Assembly (NCBI GenBank): GCA_025330725.1
Contig: JAIWND010000036.1
Span: 126,501 to 190,500 of the forward strand
Direction of reading: 5' to 3'
Length of the DNA: 64,000 nt
DNA from: Chlamydoabsidia padenii
Lineage: Eukaryota; Mucoromycota; Mucoromycetes; Mucorales; Cunninghamellaceae
Position numbers and translations under genes: made by a program. A model generated the notes under the pieces. That model worked only from the letters and a program-made list of their open reading frames with translations, did no database searches and had not been told where the DNA came from. Shown one piece after another: positions 33,343 through 45,804 of this stretch (position 1 is the first letter of the stretch; every line of letters starts with the position of its first letter).

Positions 33343-36216
33343 GCTACCGTCATCGTCGTCATCGTCGTCCAAATCCATACCAGAAGGAGACACTTGACCA
33401 TTTTCATGTTTAAATGTTGTTTTCCTTGCTTTCCCTGCCAATCCCCGTGATGATGGTGACGGTGAGGATGAAGATGCTGGTGATTTATGATGTTTGTTTT
33501 GCTGCTTTTGCCTTCGTTGCTGTTTCCGTGGAAAAGTGGTTGGTGGTGGTACATGCATCTGATCGTCGTCGTCGTCGTCGTCTTCCTCTGGTAAATCCAA
33601 TATTTGTTGTACCATTTTCTTCAAGATCCGTTTCGTGTTGTTCCTATTGCTGTTATTGTTGTGGTTGCCCGTACCGAGTTCGTCCATCACCATAAACTTG
33701 AAGGTTGCAAACATCCTTCGAAAGTAGTCGCGTTCGATTGTTTCGTTCACCGAGAATACCAATTTCTCCAACACCCTAAGTGGCCGAAGATGGATCCAAC
33801 CTTTGGGAGCGAAATCATCCGTTTGATCAATGTCAAAGAGAGGACTGGCAGGATACGTGAGAACCATGTCTGTTTCTACTTGATACATCTTGGAGCCAGT
33901 ACGTGTTGTTTTTGTGTTGTAGAATATGGCCAAAACACCTTGAGCACGGACTTGTCGAAGTAAAGTACGATTCTTGGCAATGTAAAATCGAGGCACAGGT
34001 GAGTGGTTTCCAAAAGGATCCTGTTTCATACGTTCGACAGATTGGAAGAAGGGACCATTAAGTTGTATATACAGTTGTTTGTCGTCAGTCAGTCCTTTCG
34101 GGTTTTTCGCCTTAGGTTCCATTGGTGAGATTGCAGAGATACCATAGACAATACTATTCAATAATACCATCATGTGAGTTTTTAATTAAACTATTCATTC
34201 TTTATATATATATATATAAGTATTACCTTCGTTTGGAAAATACCTGCTTCATAGGTGGATACGAGAAGTCCGATTCCTCTGGCAATGATTCTGATGTATC
34301 AAACTTGTATTCATATGAAGCACCTATGGGTAGTGGCCTTTTATCAAGATATAACAATTAGTATTTCCCTTCAGCATCCTCTTTTCTTTTCTTTTCTTTT
34401 TACGTACCTGACTTGTTTCTTCATATCAATCACCACCTTGTAAAACAACGCCTTCAAGTTTTCAGCATGCTTCGGTATCGCACCAGTGTCCCCATGGAAT
34501 GACTTTGCATTTTCCCAGATCAATTGCATGTCTTGTTCAAATTTAGCAAATCTAGTATATAAGCCATTCCAAACGTTCTTTTCAATTGTCGATAAATCCA
34601 TTGGGTATTTGATTTCTTGATGATAAAACACAGCAGAAGCAGGCACAGGTTGGATGAATGGCCAACAATCAGGAGTAGAGAGGAGAATGTTGAGAATAAA
34701 CCGGTACAATCGAAGAAACAAGCGTGTCACGTTGGTTGGTGTCTGGAATGTCACGGCTGTCAAATCGGATGTTGCCTTTGGCAAAGAAGCTTGACTATTG
34801 TTGTCCATGTTGGTGGGTGTAGTCGACATTGTATTGCAAGTCCCTGGCGTGGATGGTATTGTTGTCTGCACAGTATGAATAACGATGTTTCTTGACCTGA
34901 GTCCTGCCACAATCATGCGTTGAAGAGCCACCAGATCACCGTTGCAAATTTGAGATCCCATCGTTTGTGATACCTGTTTATCCCCAGAGGTACCAAGAAT
35001 CATGGCCGTGATGAGTTGCATTGCCGCCGCCGGAAGCACTTGTTCAGAATCGGTCGATAAAGGTTGATTCACATCCACTGACGGCAATTCCTCCACAGAC
35101 ATTGTCACCCCCAGAGTACGTAGAATGGCCACAGTTAATCGTCGTAGTTGTATTGCATCCAGTTCCGGTTTCATAGGATCCTTGTCATCCTTCACACATG
35201 GTCGAGGGCTTTGTGGTCGTCGCTTGGCTATATGGAGTCGTAGTTGAGGTCGAGGTTGCAACACAGATTTTACAGCATGTGGAGAAGAATCTGGTATAAC
35301 GTTAGGTGCATAACCAAATTGTTGTTGTTTAACTGTCGCTGGTTGCTGTGGTGTGATGATGGGTCGCATGTGATTGAGCTGCAGAGGATTGTTGTTTGTG
35401 GTTGGAGTCCTTGTAAAACTTGGTGATGATGCTGGTGATGATGACATTGGTATAGTTGTTGATGCTGATAATGATGATAATAATGATATTGATCCAGTTG
35501 GCTGAGTACTAATAATACTGGGATTTGGTGCATTTGGTCGGGAATGATGCTGTCGTAATGGTATTGAAGGTCGAGGCGGTGGCGGAGTATATGTTCGCTG
35601 CTGTCCACCTGGCGAATTGCTAGCTATCCTTTTTTCGTGCGCAGCCATAATATGATCTTTGTTGTAAGGTGTTGATGATATTGGTGCAGTCATGAGTAAG
35701 GATGATTGTGGTGCTGTATTTGTTGGTGCACCCATAGTCGATTGGTTAAAAGAAGGTGGCCTGTAGCTCATGTTGTTGTATATGGTTGTTGGATTGTTCA
35801 TCAAATGACTATTGCCCATAGACATTGGATCTGTAAAAGGTTGAGTTTTGTTTCCTGCTGTGATTGGTGATGCCGGCTGTTCAATACCAGTGGATGAATG
35901 TGATCGTTTCCGTGCTGTTGTCGTTGGTGATGATGATGATACCGATGAGGTTGAATAGTTCTTGAGAGTGCTGTTCATATTGTAGTGTGATGATATTGGT
36001 GGGTTGCCTTGGAATAATACATTACTTGCATGAGTTGATGATACCGACAACTGTGTTTGACCTAAATATACGGGTTAGACAAATACATTTCCCCCTCCCC
36101 GTACATTTATTTAAATTGTTTTACCTAAAGGTGACTGAGCATGATAAGGGGAATGCACAGGTGGACATGAAGTATGTGGTTCCCATCTTGGTTGTTGCTG
36201 TGTTTGTTGCTGTTGC

Positions 36217-36276
<60 letters not shown>

Positions 36277-36512
36277 AAGGTAAAGGTTTGCTGGAAAAGC
36301 TTCTCAATGTCTTCATTAATATCATTGGAAACCCCAGGACCAGAGATAAAAGGCAAAGGTTGCTGCTGTATTGCTGATATTCCACCCTGATTGTTATTTG
36401 ACGAGCCCAAAGCATTCAAAGAAGATGAGTTCCAGTAGCCTTCGTTACCCACCATACCGTTGATAGAGTTCAGCGTCGGGGCAGGGTTGTCCGGCAAAGA
36501 CCAATCCTCCAT
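31473..36512 (-). CDS. Bromodomain and protein-kinase domain fusion protein
   Basis: Eight exons in phase: 36125-36512, 34408-36061, 34227-34337, 33030-34153, 32783-32960, 32585-32671, 32098-32496 and 31473-32025, giving 1497 aa. Order: Gln-rich leader with a poly-Gln run near residues 79-107; disordered Ser/Pro region; bromodomain at about 578-680 (CWPFIQPVPASAVFYHQEIK, YPMDLSTIEKNVWNGLY, LIWENAKSFHGDTGA); an unassigned globular region at about 718-890 (IVYGISAISPMEPKAK to RRMFATFKFMVM); an Asp/Asn-rich linker; a kinase domain at about 1100-1410 (GLAHRDLSEVNIMV, LYLIDFGKAVF, DMYSIGVMIWKIF, RPQDRW); a basic tail. In the bromodomain the acetyl-lysine anchor Asn of the usual YN pair is His (SFH). 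In the kinase the VAVK lysine is Gln (VVVQTF), while HRD and DFG are kept. Function is unknown; a chromatin role is inferred. Confidence 0.8.
32692..32734 (-). repeat. 43-nt homopolymer in intron 5 of the bromodomain-kinase gene
   Basis: A run of A on the plus strand, T in the sense of the gene, lies in the intron before exon 6 (which starts at 32671). Confidence 0.9.
36202..36276 (-). repeat. CAA microsatellite encoding poly-Gln
   Basis: A mostly pure CAA run (TTG on the plus strand) in exon 1 of the bromodomain-kinase gene encodes more than 20 Gln. Pure CAA tracts are prone to slippage, so length is likely polymorphic. Confidence 0.85.
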
Positions 36513-38520
36513 CTAGGGGCGAGTGACTATGGTGATATAAAGTTCTAGTATGGTGAAGAGCTTTTCGTTTGATTGCCTAATGTGTCTATACGAATAAACA
36601 AAAGAAGAGTAGTATTTGACTGTTGGCCGCGTGTATGCAATAAATATATAAAAAAAGAGTAAATGATAGTTAGTATTGAGTGTATTTCTTTTTTTAATTA
36701 AGGAGTTCATTAATGCTACGTACGTACCTTTTTCTTTGTTGTATTCGTAGGTATCCTATACCCAAGTAGTGTCGGTCAAACCAAAGAAGAAGAGAGAGAG
36801 AAAGAGAGTGTGTATGTGCTGTGTGAGTGAGTGAATTCAGGTCACAAACAAAGAATAAGAGAAGGATAAAAATGAAATCGGCGGAAAAATGAAAAAGTTG
36901 AAAGAAAAAAAAAAACATTTCATTTTCAGACCCGTACAGCTGAACGTCACTGGTTCCAAAACGGGAATTACCAGTTTGAAGCAAGTTTGGCACTACTCAA
37001 TAAAAAGACGTAAGACAAATAGACACCATCATATCATATGAATTTGGTAAAGAAGTATATATCAATTGATTTTTCTCCTTAGAGACGGCCTTCCGTATGA
37101 ATCTAAGCGTAGAGAATCCCGCCCCTTTTGAAAGGATAAAGTCAACTCTCAATCAATTTTTCAAATTCCGGCATTTTTCACTTCTCTTTTGGTTTTATTC
37201 ATCTTTTTATATGGGTAATTGAAACAAAAGCTAATTACTACACACATTATTAACGATTGACTAGTTATCAAACACACAGGCTCTGGTCTAGTACTTGGAA
37301 CAACTACTCTCCCTGTCTTGTCTGTCTTGGATGTTGATACCATCTACCAAGAAACATCTCTTAAAAAGACGACAACTTGACACCAACCCTTCAAGATGTA
37401 ACCAAACAGGGCGGTCTCAAAAGTCATTTGTGCATTACTAGTCAACTGTAACGAATCTCACGAAGGGACGGACACTGCACTTGGGGATCAATCATTATCA
37501 ATATCAACACTAGCACCCAATCAGAACAATGACCTCAATTTATTAAAGTGTCATATCTTCGCCCCCAACTTTACTGCTGCTTCTATCACTAGATTCAACA
37601 TGCACCACTTTAACAATATCTTTTTTGGTGTCTTTCCCTCAACGGCCATCGACCTCACACCCACACCCACACAACACCATCTTCAATTTGTTTTATCACT
37701 CACGACAATAGATTCAAATTATTCAATTGGAAAACTTTTTATACAAAGCAGAATTATAGCCAATGGGTAGGATCATTGTGATCTCGGCGCTGGGTGGGTA
37801 ACACTAGGTTGACATTATCAAGTACCCTTATGGATTGGACAACCCTGCTTTATGACAATCATCAAGAATAATAACAAGGTAAGGAAGGCGTGCTTATCAC
37901 TGGTGGTCACTAAATAAGCATATACAACTGGACTCACTCTTCTCCTCCATCAAATTCTGACAAGGATACAGGGCACACAACAATAACCAGGTGCAAACTA
38001 ATTCAAACCCCGGCAATAATGCACGCTCGACCCACTGAAGGCGCATGATCTCGAAAATAGACTGACTTGGACTAGACAACTGTCTTGTCGTATGGCACAT
38101 GATCGGGGTTTGTAGAAAAAGGGTATGTAAGCGAAAAAAAAAGGGGGGGGGGCAAATGATTTATGCTACATGAATTTGAAATCCCTCTGACCTTTTTTTT
38201 TTTCCTTCTGTTGTCGGATGGTTTTGTCCGCGCATCAACAAAACCATGGATTACCTTTTGGCTTGGAATTACTTCTTCAAGAACATCACCTCATTAAATA
38301 GATTAGATATAATAGTATAGTATATAGTTTTATTAATATGGTTTTAAATAAAAAGGGATATTTTGCCCAAACACCGCCTACGTCTTGATTGATCTTCACG
38401 TGGGCAAATGCCATGCATGAAATATAAATGATATCCCTTATACAAAGAAGTATATATATAAAAAAAAGACCCACTATTTTGTACCACCATCCAAAACAAC
38501 ACCCACTTTATTAGTTATAG
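36513..38520. other. 2-kb spacer, no gene recognised
   Basis: Short open frames on the minus strand (36694-36993, 37161-37343, 37897-38100) have no protein-like composition and no splice partners. A motif-like AAAACGGGAATT lies near 36959 and AATCCCGCC near 37111. The 3' end of the GPI-like gene (reverse AATAAA near 38509) closes the interval. Confidence 0.55.
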
Positions 38521-38916
38521 TTAAAAAGATATTATAAAGACAAGACAAAGAATAAGAAGATAGGAATTAGGAGGGTTCCATCCAATGGCCATGGAAGATA
38601 CCCGCAATCGACCATTCTTACCCACCGTGTCATCTGGAAGAGGGGCAAACTGGGGAGGTCGAGCAGTATTGGAGGCACTGGGTGAGGATGAAAGAGAAGC
38701 AGAAGGTGTGACCATGGATCCATGGGCCGAGGCGTTGGTGGTAGTGGTGACATTACTACTGTTGGCTTCATTCGTTGTACTGGGTGAGGCCGTGCCCATG
38801 ATGCTTTGACTGGTGCTTGTAGCTGTCATTGCAATGCTATTGGAAGATGTAGGCTGCTGGGCATTCATCACTGTGATCATGGACAGGACGAGAAGAAGAA
38901 TTTGGAAGGATCGCAT
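38521..38916 (-). CDS. Small Ser/Thr-rich secreted protein, probable GPI anchor
   Basis: A single exon encodes 131 aa. The N-terminus is a signal peptide (MRSFQILLLVLSMITVMNA, cleavage likely after the Ala). Residues 20-95 are almost entirely Ser, Thr, Ala and Asn, a region expected to be heavily O-glycosylated, with N-glycosylation sequons (NSSNVT, NAS). The last 17 residues are hydrophobic (NSYLLILCLVFIISF) with no basic tail, as in a GPI-attachment signal. This suggests a short cell-wall or membrane-anchored mannoprotein. No family is recognised. The reverse AATAAA close to the stop supports a real transcript. Confidence 0.7.
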   Translation of the reverse strand: MRSFQILLLVLSMITVMNAQQPTSSNSIAMTATSTSQSIMGTASPSTTNEANSSNVTTTTNASAHGSMVTPSASLSSSPSASNTARPPQFAPLPDDTVGKNGRLRVSSMAIGWNPPNSYLLILCLVFIISF

Positions 38917-39483
38917 TAAAGTGTTAGTATGATGATAAAAGTGTCGATACAGATGGAAGTGATGGATTTTTTTTTTTAAAAGGATTGATACATAAAGAAG
39001 AAGAAGAAGAAGTGATGATGATAATAAGAATCAGAAAAAAAAAAACGACATGTATAAATGAGATTGGGGAGAAGAGTACCTCTATAAGGGAGGAGGATAG
39101 AAAAGGAGTAAAAACGTTGCGTCTTTACAGGAGACATAAAAGGTGGTTGTCACAAGCTATAGTATAGACAGTGAAGGGGCAAATAAGTACAACTTTTTTT
39201 TATTTTGTTATCATTACTGGTATGAGGAAGAAGAAGAAGAAGAAGAAGATGAGAGAGTAGTGATAAACTAAATAACTAGATAATGGGGTGGGGTAACAAG
39301 GTGTTAATAAACAAACAGAATATCCTAATATAAAAAATAAAATAAAAAAGTAAAAAGGTGAAAGGGTAGAAAAAGTATAGTTACTAACCTCCGTAAAAAT
39401 AAAAAACAGGTAGAATCGCCAATAGCCAAGTCAAGTTGAATGATAAAGAAGAGCCAAGTTTCGTCAAGAATATCCAAACACCA
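38917..39483. other. Spacer with GAA-rich microsatellites
   Basis: No gene is supported. GAA/AAG repeats occur near 38996-39012 and 39226-39249. The region includes the promoter of the GPI-like gene and the 3' end of the bHLH gene. Confidence 0.5.
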
Positions 39484-40541
39484 TCATTGTTGCTTTAAAA
39501 ACATCAACTCCCTTTTGAGTTCTTCGGTTTCCTTTGCAAAGCCTTCTTCACGTTCATGAAGATAACCAATATATCCAACCGCTAATGATAAGAGAATAAA
39601 ACATGTGAGTATGCATAGGATTAGTCTTGACCCCCCCTCCCCCTTTTTTTTTACCCTGTCAACCCCCATCATCATTTACCTTTACTAAGTATTTCCCATT
39701 TACTTGTCTTTAATCCTTTATCCACCGGAAGTAAATCCCGTAAATCATCAAATAGATCCTTCATTTCTTTGCGTCGTTTTCGTTCGGCCAATTTATGACT
39801 GATACGGAGTTCAGGTGACCTTGAGTATGGTGCTTGTGTGCTGAGTCTTCTTGATGCTGATGAGGGTGAAGACAAGTTGTTGGGTGTAGAGTAACCTTCG
39901 TTTCGTGGTTCCTGACGTGGTGAAGAGCAAGTTGAAGAGGTAGTTGAAGAAGGATAAGAGACAGAATCCCGCCTGGTAAAATTGGCTGATGTGATGGCAA
40001 TAGAGTGTCGTCGTAGCTGAGCATCCTCCAGTAATAAACTTGCTGGTGAAGAAGTATGTCGAGTTCGTGTTATGCCGTGAGGACCATTATCATGGTGGTG
40101 GAAGGGTGAAGGATTAATGTGAGGTTGTTGTTGTTGTTGTTGTTGTTGTGTATGATGTTGAGAATGTAATTCACCGGCAAGTTGACTAATCGAAGGTAAA
40201 GAATCCCTCCGCCAAGGTGAGTGTAAGGGTGATGATGGGGTTGATATCAGGTCAGGTCGGTGTTCCAAAGGTGAAGGTCTGTTGAGGGTATGAGAAGGTG
40301 AAGACGGAGGTGAATAGGTTTGAGTGGAGGGACGAGTAGGATTGTCAATCACAGAGCCCCTTCGAGAATTAGAAGGACTCAAAGAGGCATAATGACTTGG
40401 ATTGGTTTGTGCACGAAAGACAGAGTTGCCTGGTGGTTGTAACGTCCTAGAGTTGGGATCCAGAGTCTCGTAATCCATTGGCTTTTGTGTAGTTTGGTCT
40501 TCTTCGTGTGGGGGTGTGGAGTAGTGGTTAGAGAGAAGCAT
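39484..40541 (-). CDS. bHLH (leucine-zipper-like) transcription factor
   Basis: Two exons: 39680-40541 and 39484-39581, giving 319 aa. The C-terminal 80 residues are the DNA-binding domain: basic region [20 protein letters not shown], helix 1 through LRDLLP, loop VDKGLKTS, helix 2 [15 protein letters not shown], then a heptad-like helix ([18 protein letters not shown]). The H-x3-E-x3-R pattern (His, Glu, Arg of the basic region) predicts E-box (CACGTG-type) binding. The intron falls within helix 2, after LSK. The N-terminal 230 residues are disordered with many SP sites and a poly-Gln run. It resembles fungal regulators of the SREBP/Sterol-Myc-like bHLHZip class but lacks membrane segments, so the target pathway is unknown. 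Confidence 0.88.
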
Positions 40542-40664
40542 TAAATAACAGGAAGATTAGATATAATGAATTTAAGAAGAAGAAGAGAAGAAAGAGAAGG
40601 AAAGAAAAAAGACTTTTTTTTTTTTGTTTTCTAAGCGAAAAAACAAAGTGGAGGAAATGGAAAT

Positions 40665-40678
40665 AATTCAACCCCGCC
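40665..40678 (-). promoter_or_regulatory. promoter motif upstream of the bHLH gene
   Basis: AATTCAACCCCGCC lies 123 bp upstream of the ATG at 40541. Confidence 0.45.
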
Positions 40679-41454
40679 AGCACGTGCGTCCATGGAAACA
40701 TGTGTTATAGTATTTTCCCACAAAACTTTCTTTTTATATATAATTTAATCCATTACCACACATATGTCCTGTATATATAATACATTAATTCAATCTATAA
40801 ACTAACACAATGCTCACAGCCATTTAAATAAGAAGATCAATCAAATCCACTACCGCCAACTTGATATAAAAACAATGCAGAAAAAGAGTTGCCCATGTCA
40901 AAAAGCCCATGAATAGCAAACAGGGCATCGAAGAAAATCATGCTCGATGCACTAATCTCCGCAGATGAGATTTCACTCATTGCAGTAGATTGGCGTTTTC
41001 TCTCAAGTATTTCCATCGTGCCATTTGTATTAATGCATAGTGATTGATGTCCGTGATTTCTATTCAGGGCTTCTCCCCCCTGGTTTTATATCGACAGTCA
41101 TTCACCCATCTTGATACCATCTGCATAACCACCGATAGATGCTTCGCCGACTTCTCAAGACTTTTAAAGCAAAAAAAAAAAAAAAAAATCCGTCACCCCC
41201 CTGATAAAGGCGGGAATTGACAATCACTTGTCATTGGTGCGGGGGTTTGTATTTTATCCCAAACGTTGTTTTGACTTCAATGAAGGGCAAAGCACCCTTA
41301 TTTTCGTGATACCATGATAGTATCAGCTTTCACTGTGGTATCCACAACAAGGGAATCCTTGTAAATGATGTTTCATTTATCTCATCAATAAAGTATTAGT
41401 GCACAGAAAAGAAAAAATGCATTGGGAATCCAAAAATGGGATTAACGTCAAAAA

Positions 41455-41470
41455 GCGGGATTTGAAAGTT
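41455..41470 (+). promoter_or_regulatory. promoter motif upstream of FGAM synthase
   Basis: GCGGGATTTGAAAGTT, an exact copy of the core GCGGGATTTGAAA, lies 155 bp before the ATG at 41626. Confidence 0.5.
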
Positions 41471-41625
41471 GACTCATTCCTTTTTTCAGAGGGACTGGCT
41501 TATCCACAAAAAAAAAAAAAAAAAAAAAAAAAGCTTTTCTTTTACTCTTACTTTCTTCTTCTTTATATATATATTTATATAATTCCTTCCCTTCCTTGAA
41601 GGAAAAAGCTACAAAACAAGGCATC

Positions 41626-44600
41626 ATGTTGGTACTTCCTGGAACGTCTGCTCTCTCTGACTTTAAGAGTCGAAGCCTGTTGAAGAACATTCAAAAATCT
41701 ACTCCTTCTGTCACCTCTGTGTCTGGTCTTCAAGTCCATTTTGTGAATGCCCGAAACGAACAAGCTCTCCAATTGGTGTCTGACAAGACTTCTGACAAGC
41801 ACGTTATTCTCACCAACTTGCTTCAGTATGGCTCCAACCCTATTGATACTGCCAAGGCCACCACCATTGAAACCTTCTTGTCCACCAATGCTCAACCTGT
41901 CAACGGCGGTCTTGTCGTACTCGTGGTTCCTCGTGCTGGTACCATCTCTCCTTGGTCTTCCAAAGCAACCAACATTGCTCACCTTTGTAATTTACACGAT
42001 CAAGTCGAACGTATCGAACGTGGCGTGGCCTACTTTATTGAAGGGCCTGCTGGTTTATCTTTGAACGACATTAATCTCAACCTCTTACACGATCGCATGA
42101 CTCAACTTGTCCTCACCACTGTCCCTAAAGCCGACTCTATTTTCCAACATGGTAAGCCTGCTCCTTTGACGGTGGTAGATCTTCTCAGTGATGGCGCTAA
42201 TGCTAATGTGGCTCGCGAAAAGTTAGTGCAAGCCAATGCTGAATTGGGTTTGGCTTTGGCTGGTGATGAAATCGACTACTTGGTATCTGCCTTTGTTGGT
42301 CAACAAGCCGAGGATGCTCTTCTTCGTAATCCTACCGATGTGGAACTCTTCATGTTTGCTCAAGTCAACTCTGAACATTGTCGTCACAAGATCTTTGGTG
42401 CTGATTGGACTATTGATGGTGAACTCAAACCTCACTCTCTCTTTGGTATGATCAAGAACACTCACAAACTCAACCCCAAGTATACTCTCTCTGCTTATTC
42501 CGATAATGCTGCTGTGTTGGAAGGTTTCAAGGCTACTCGCTTTGCTCCCTCTTCTTTGGCTAATAACACCTATGAACATTATGAAGAAGAAGTCCATTAT
42601 ATTGCCAAGGTATGTAATATTATATAGGGGGAGGAGGAGGAGGAAAGTGGATGGATCAGTGATAGATATTAACTCTTTTATATATATATATATATATAGG
42701 TCGAAACTCATAATCACCCTACTGCTGTCTCTCCATTCCCTGGTGCGTCTACTGGCTCAGGTGGTGAAATCCGTGATGAAGGTGCTGTTGGTCTTGGATC
42801 AAAACCCAAGGCTGGTTTGGTTGGTTTCACAGTATCCAATTTATTGATCCCCGACAATGTCCAACCGTGGGAAACTGACTTTGGAAAACCTGGTCATGTT
42901 GCTTCCGCGTTTGATATCATGATGGAAGCTCCCTTGGGTGGTGCTGCCTTTAACAATGAATTTGGTCGACCTGCTCTTACTGGTTATTTCCGTACTTTTG
43001 CTGAAGAGGTACCTGTAGATGACAATACGACTGAAATCCGTGGTTATCACAAACCAATTATGATTGCTGGTGGTGTGGGTAGTATTCGCCCTGCTCATGT
43101 GCTGAAGCGATCTATCAATCCTGGTGCTTGTTTGATTGTCTTGGGTGGTCCTAGTATGTTGATTGGTCTTGGTGGTGGTGCTGCCAGCTCCATGGCGTCT
43201 GGTCAAAGCAGTGCCGATCTTGACTTCGCCTCTGTACAACGTGAAAACCCTGAAATGGAACGCCGCGCTCAACAAGTGATCGACTTTTGCACTGCCCTCG
43301 GTGATGCTACTCCTATTGAATCTATTCACGATGTGGGTGCTGGTGGTTTGTCTAACGCTTTACCGGAAATCGTCCACGATAGTGATCTCGGTGCTGAAAT
43401 TGAACTTCGTCAAATCCCCTGTGATGATTCAAGCATGTCTCCTATGGAAATCTGGTGTAATGAATCTCAAGAACGTTACGTCCTTGCTGTGGATCCTGAA
43501 AAATTGTCGGTGTTTGAAGCATTCTGTGCTCGGGAACGTTGTCCTTATGCTGTGGTTGGTAAAGCTACTGCTGAAAAGCGATTGGTCGTCCGGGATTCCT
43601 TGTTGGGTAATACACCTATTGATTTACCCATGCCTGTCTTGTTTGGCAAGCCTCCCAAGATGTCACGTAAGACCGAATCTCGTCATCCTAAACGTATTCC
43701 CTTTGATGTGTCTCTCGGATCCTACATCCCTGCTGGTGTCAATGCTCTTCAAGATGCTGCCTCTCGTGTGATGCAACTTCCTTCTGTGGCCTCAAAGTCC
43801 TTCTTGGTGACAATTGGTGATCGGTCCATTACTGCTTTGGTTGCTCGTGATCAATTTGTTGGTCCTTGGCAAGTACCTGTGGCCGACGTGGCTGTGACCA
43901 CCACTTCTTTGGGTAAGGACATTATTACGGGTGAAGCTATGGCAATGGGTGAACGTACTCCTTTGGCTCTTCTCTCTCAAGCTGCTTCTGCTCGTATGGC
44001 GGTTGGTGAATGTCTTTTGAACATGGCTGCTGCTAATATTCAAGATACCAGCCGTATTCGTATGTCTGCCAATTGGATGTGTGCTGCCGATCATGCTGGT
44101 GAAGGCTCTGGTCTCTATGAAGCAGTTCAAGCTATTGGTCTTGAACTTTGCCCTGCTTTGGATATTGCCATCCCTGTTGGTAAAGATTCCATGTCGATGA
44201 AGATGAAATGGGATAACGAACAAGGTGAAAAGACAGAAGTAACGGCTCCTTTGTCTCTGATCATCACTGGCTTTGCTCCTGTCATCAACAACCACAAGAC
44301 ATTCACTCCTCAATTGCGCAACCAACCCGGTACTTGTCTCGTGTATATTGATTTGGCTAATGGAAAACAACGACTCGGTGGATCAGCTCTTGCTCAAGTG
44401 TACAAGCAAATTGGCTCCGAAGCTCCTGATGTCGATGATGCTGCCTTGCTTAAGAACTTTTTCAATGCTATGCAATTGGTCAAGGAAGGTGATGTCAAGA
44501 ATAGCATTGTGTTGGCTTACCACGATCGATCTGACGGTGGTCTCTTTACGACAATTACTGAAATGTGCTTTGCTGGTCATGTCGGTGCTCGGGTGGATTT

Positions 44601-45804
44601 GGATGCTATCACCAAGAACAACGATGTGGTGTCATGCTTGTATAACGAAGAACTAGGTGCCGTGGTGCAGGTGGAAGATGCTCGCTTTGAAGAATTTGTG
44701 GCGCTTGTTGGCAAGGCTGGCCTGCCCCAAAATGCCATTCACAAGATTGGTGTGGTCACCGAGCATGATTCCAAGGATGCCATCACATTCCGTCTCAACG
44801 GTCAAGATGTATTCCACTCGAACCGTGTGGACCTCTTCCGCTTATGGTCCAAGACTTCCTACCTCATGCAATCTGCTCGTGATAACGCCGACTGTGCTCA
44901 ACAAGAATACGACAATGTGCTCGACGTGAAAGATCCTGGTTTGAACTACAAGCTGACATTTGACCCTGCTCATGATATTCTCAAGACGGTGCCTACACAA
45001 CAAGAAGGAAAACCCAAGGTGGCTATCTTGCGTGATCAAGGTGTGAATGGACAAATCGAAATGGCATTTGCTTTCCATTTGGCTGGATTTGAAGCGGTGG
45101 ATGTGCACATGACGGATATTATCTCTGGCAAGGTGACGCTCAAGGACTTTGTCGGTATTGCTGCTTGTGGTGGTTTCTCCTATGGTGATGTACTCGGTGC
45201 TGGTTCCGGCTGGGCGAGATCCATCCTTCTCCACCCTCATGCCCGTGCCGAATTCTCTCACTTCTTCAACGAACGAACCAACACATTTGCTCTGGGTGTC
45301 TGTAACGGTTGTCAATTCCTTAGTCAACTGGCCGAAGTGATTCCTGGTGCTGCCTACTGGCCTCGATTCGAACGAAACGAAAGCGAACAATTCGAAGGAC
45401 GTACTACCATGGTGGAACTGGTATCGGACGCCACCTCGGTCTTCTTTAGCGATATGGAAGGCTCTCAATTCCCTATTGCTGTGGCTCATGGTGAAGGTCG
45501 TGCTCAATTCAAATCGGCAATGGACCAACAAGCGTTTGCTGCCGAACAATTGACTTGCGTGCGCTATGTGGACAATTATGGCAAACCTACACAACAATAC
45601 CCCTTCAATCCTAATGGCTCCCCTGATGGTATTGCTGGTATCCGTACTCCCAATGGTCGGGTTTTGGCCATGATGCCTCATCCTGAACGTGTGATCCTCA
45701 AGGAAAGTAACTCTTGGTATCCTGAAAATGAAACTTGGGGTCAATCTGGTCCTTGGCTCCGTATGTTCTGCAACGCTCGCAAATGGGTGGGTGACAACTA
45801 TTAG
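41626..45804 (+). CDS. ade6: Phosphoribosylformylglycinamidine synthase (FGAM synthase)
   Basis: Two exons: 41626-42609 and 42700-45804, giving 1362 aa, the usual length of the large eukaryotic enzyme. It catalyses the fourth step of purine synthesis, FGAR to FGAM, using glutamine and ATP. Landmarks: linker [20 protein letters not shown], the [18 protein letters not shown] loop at the start of exon 2, [18 protein letters not shown] in the first synthetase half, [17 protein letters not shown] in the second, and a C-terminal glutaminase with the nucleophile Cys in [14 protein letters not shown] and its partners in MMPHPERV. The 90-nt intron interrupts the gene just before the conserved VETHNHP. 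Codon use is strongly biased, as expected for a highly expressed enzyme. Long antisense open frames here are shadows. Confidence 0.98.

Larger units (their letters stand above)
40542..41625. other. Divergent promoter region, bHLH gene and FGAM synthase
   Basis: No gene is supported. It contains two good promoter motifs (40665 and 41455), a related GGCGGGAATTGAC near 41207, an A run at 41171-41188 and an A run at about 41510-41531. An 80-codon minus frame at 41448-41690 comes from the A-run. Confidence 0.6.

Noticed and set aside
35270..35608. His/Gln-rich minus frame within the bromodomain-kinase gene
   Set aside because: Alternative frame of the low-complexity region in exon 2.
37161..38100. 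Minus-strand frames of 60 and 67 codons
   Set aside because: Composition is not protein-like and there are no supporting splice sites or motifs.
44842..45744. 300-codon open frame on the minus strand inside FGAM synthase
   Set aside because: It is antisense to strongly biased codons of a clear gene and has Ser/His/Arg-rich composition with no domain; a shadow frame.
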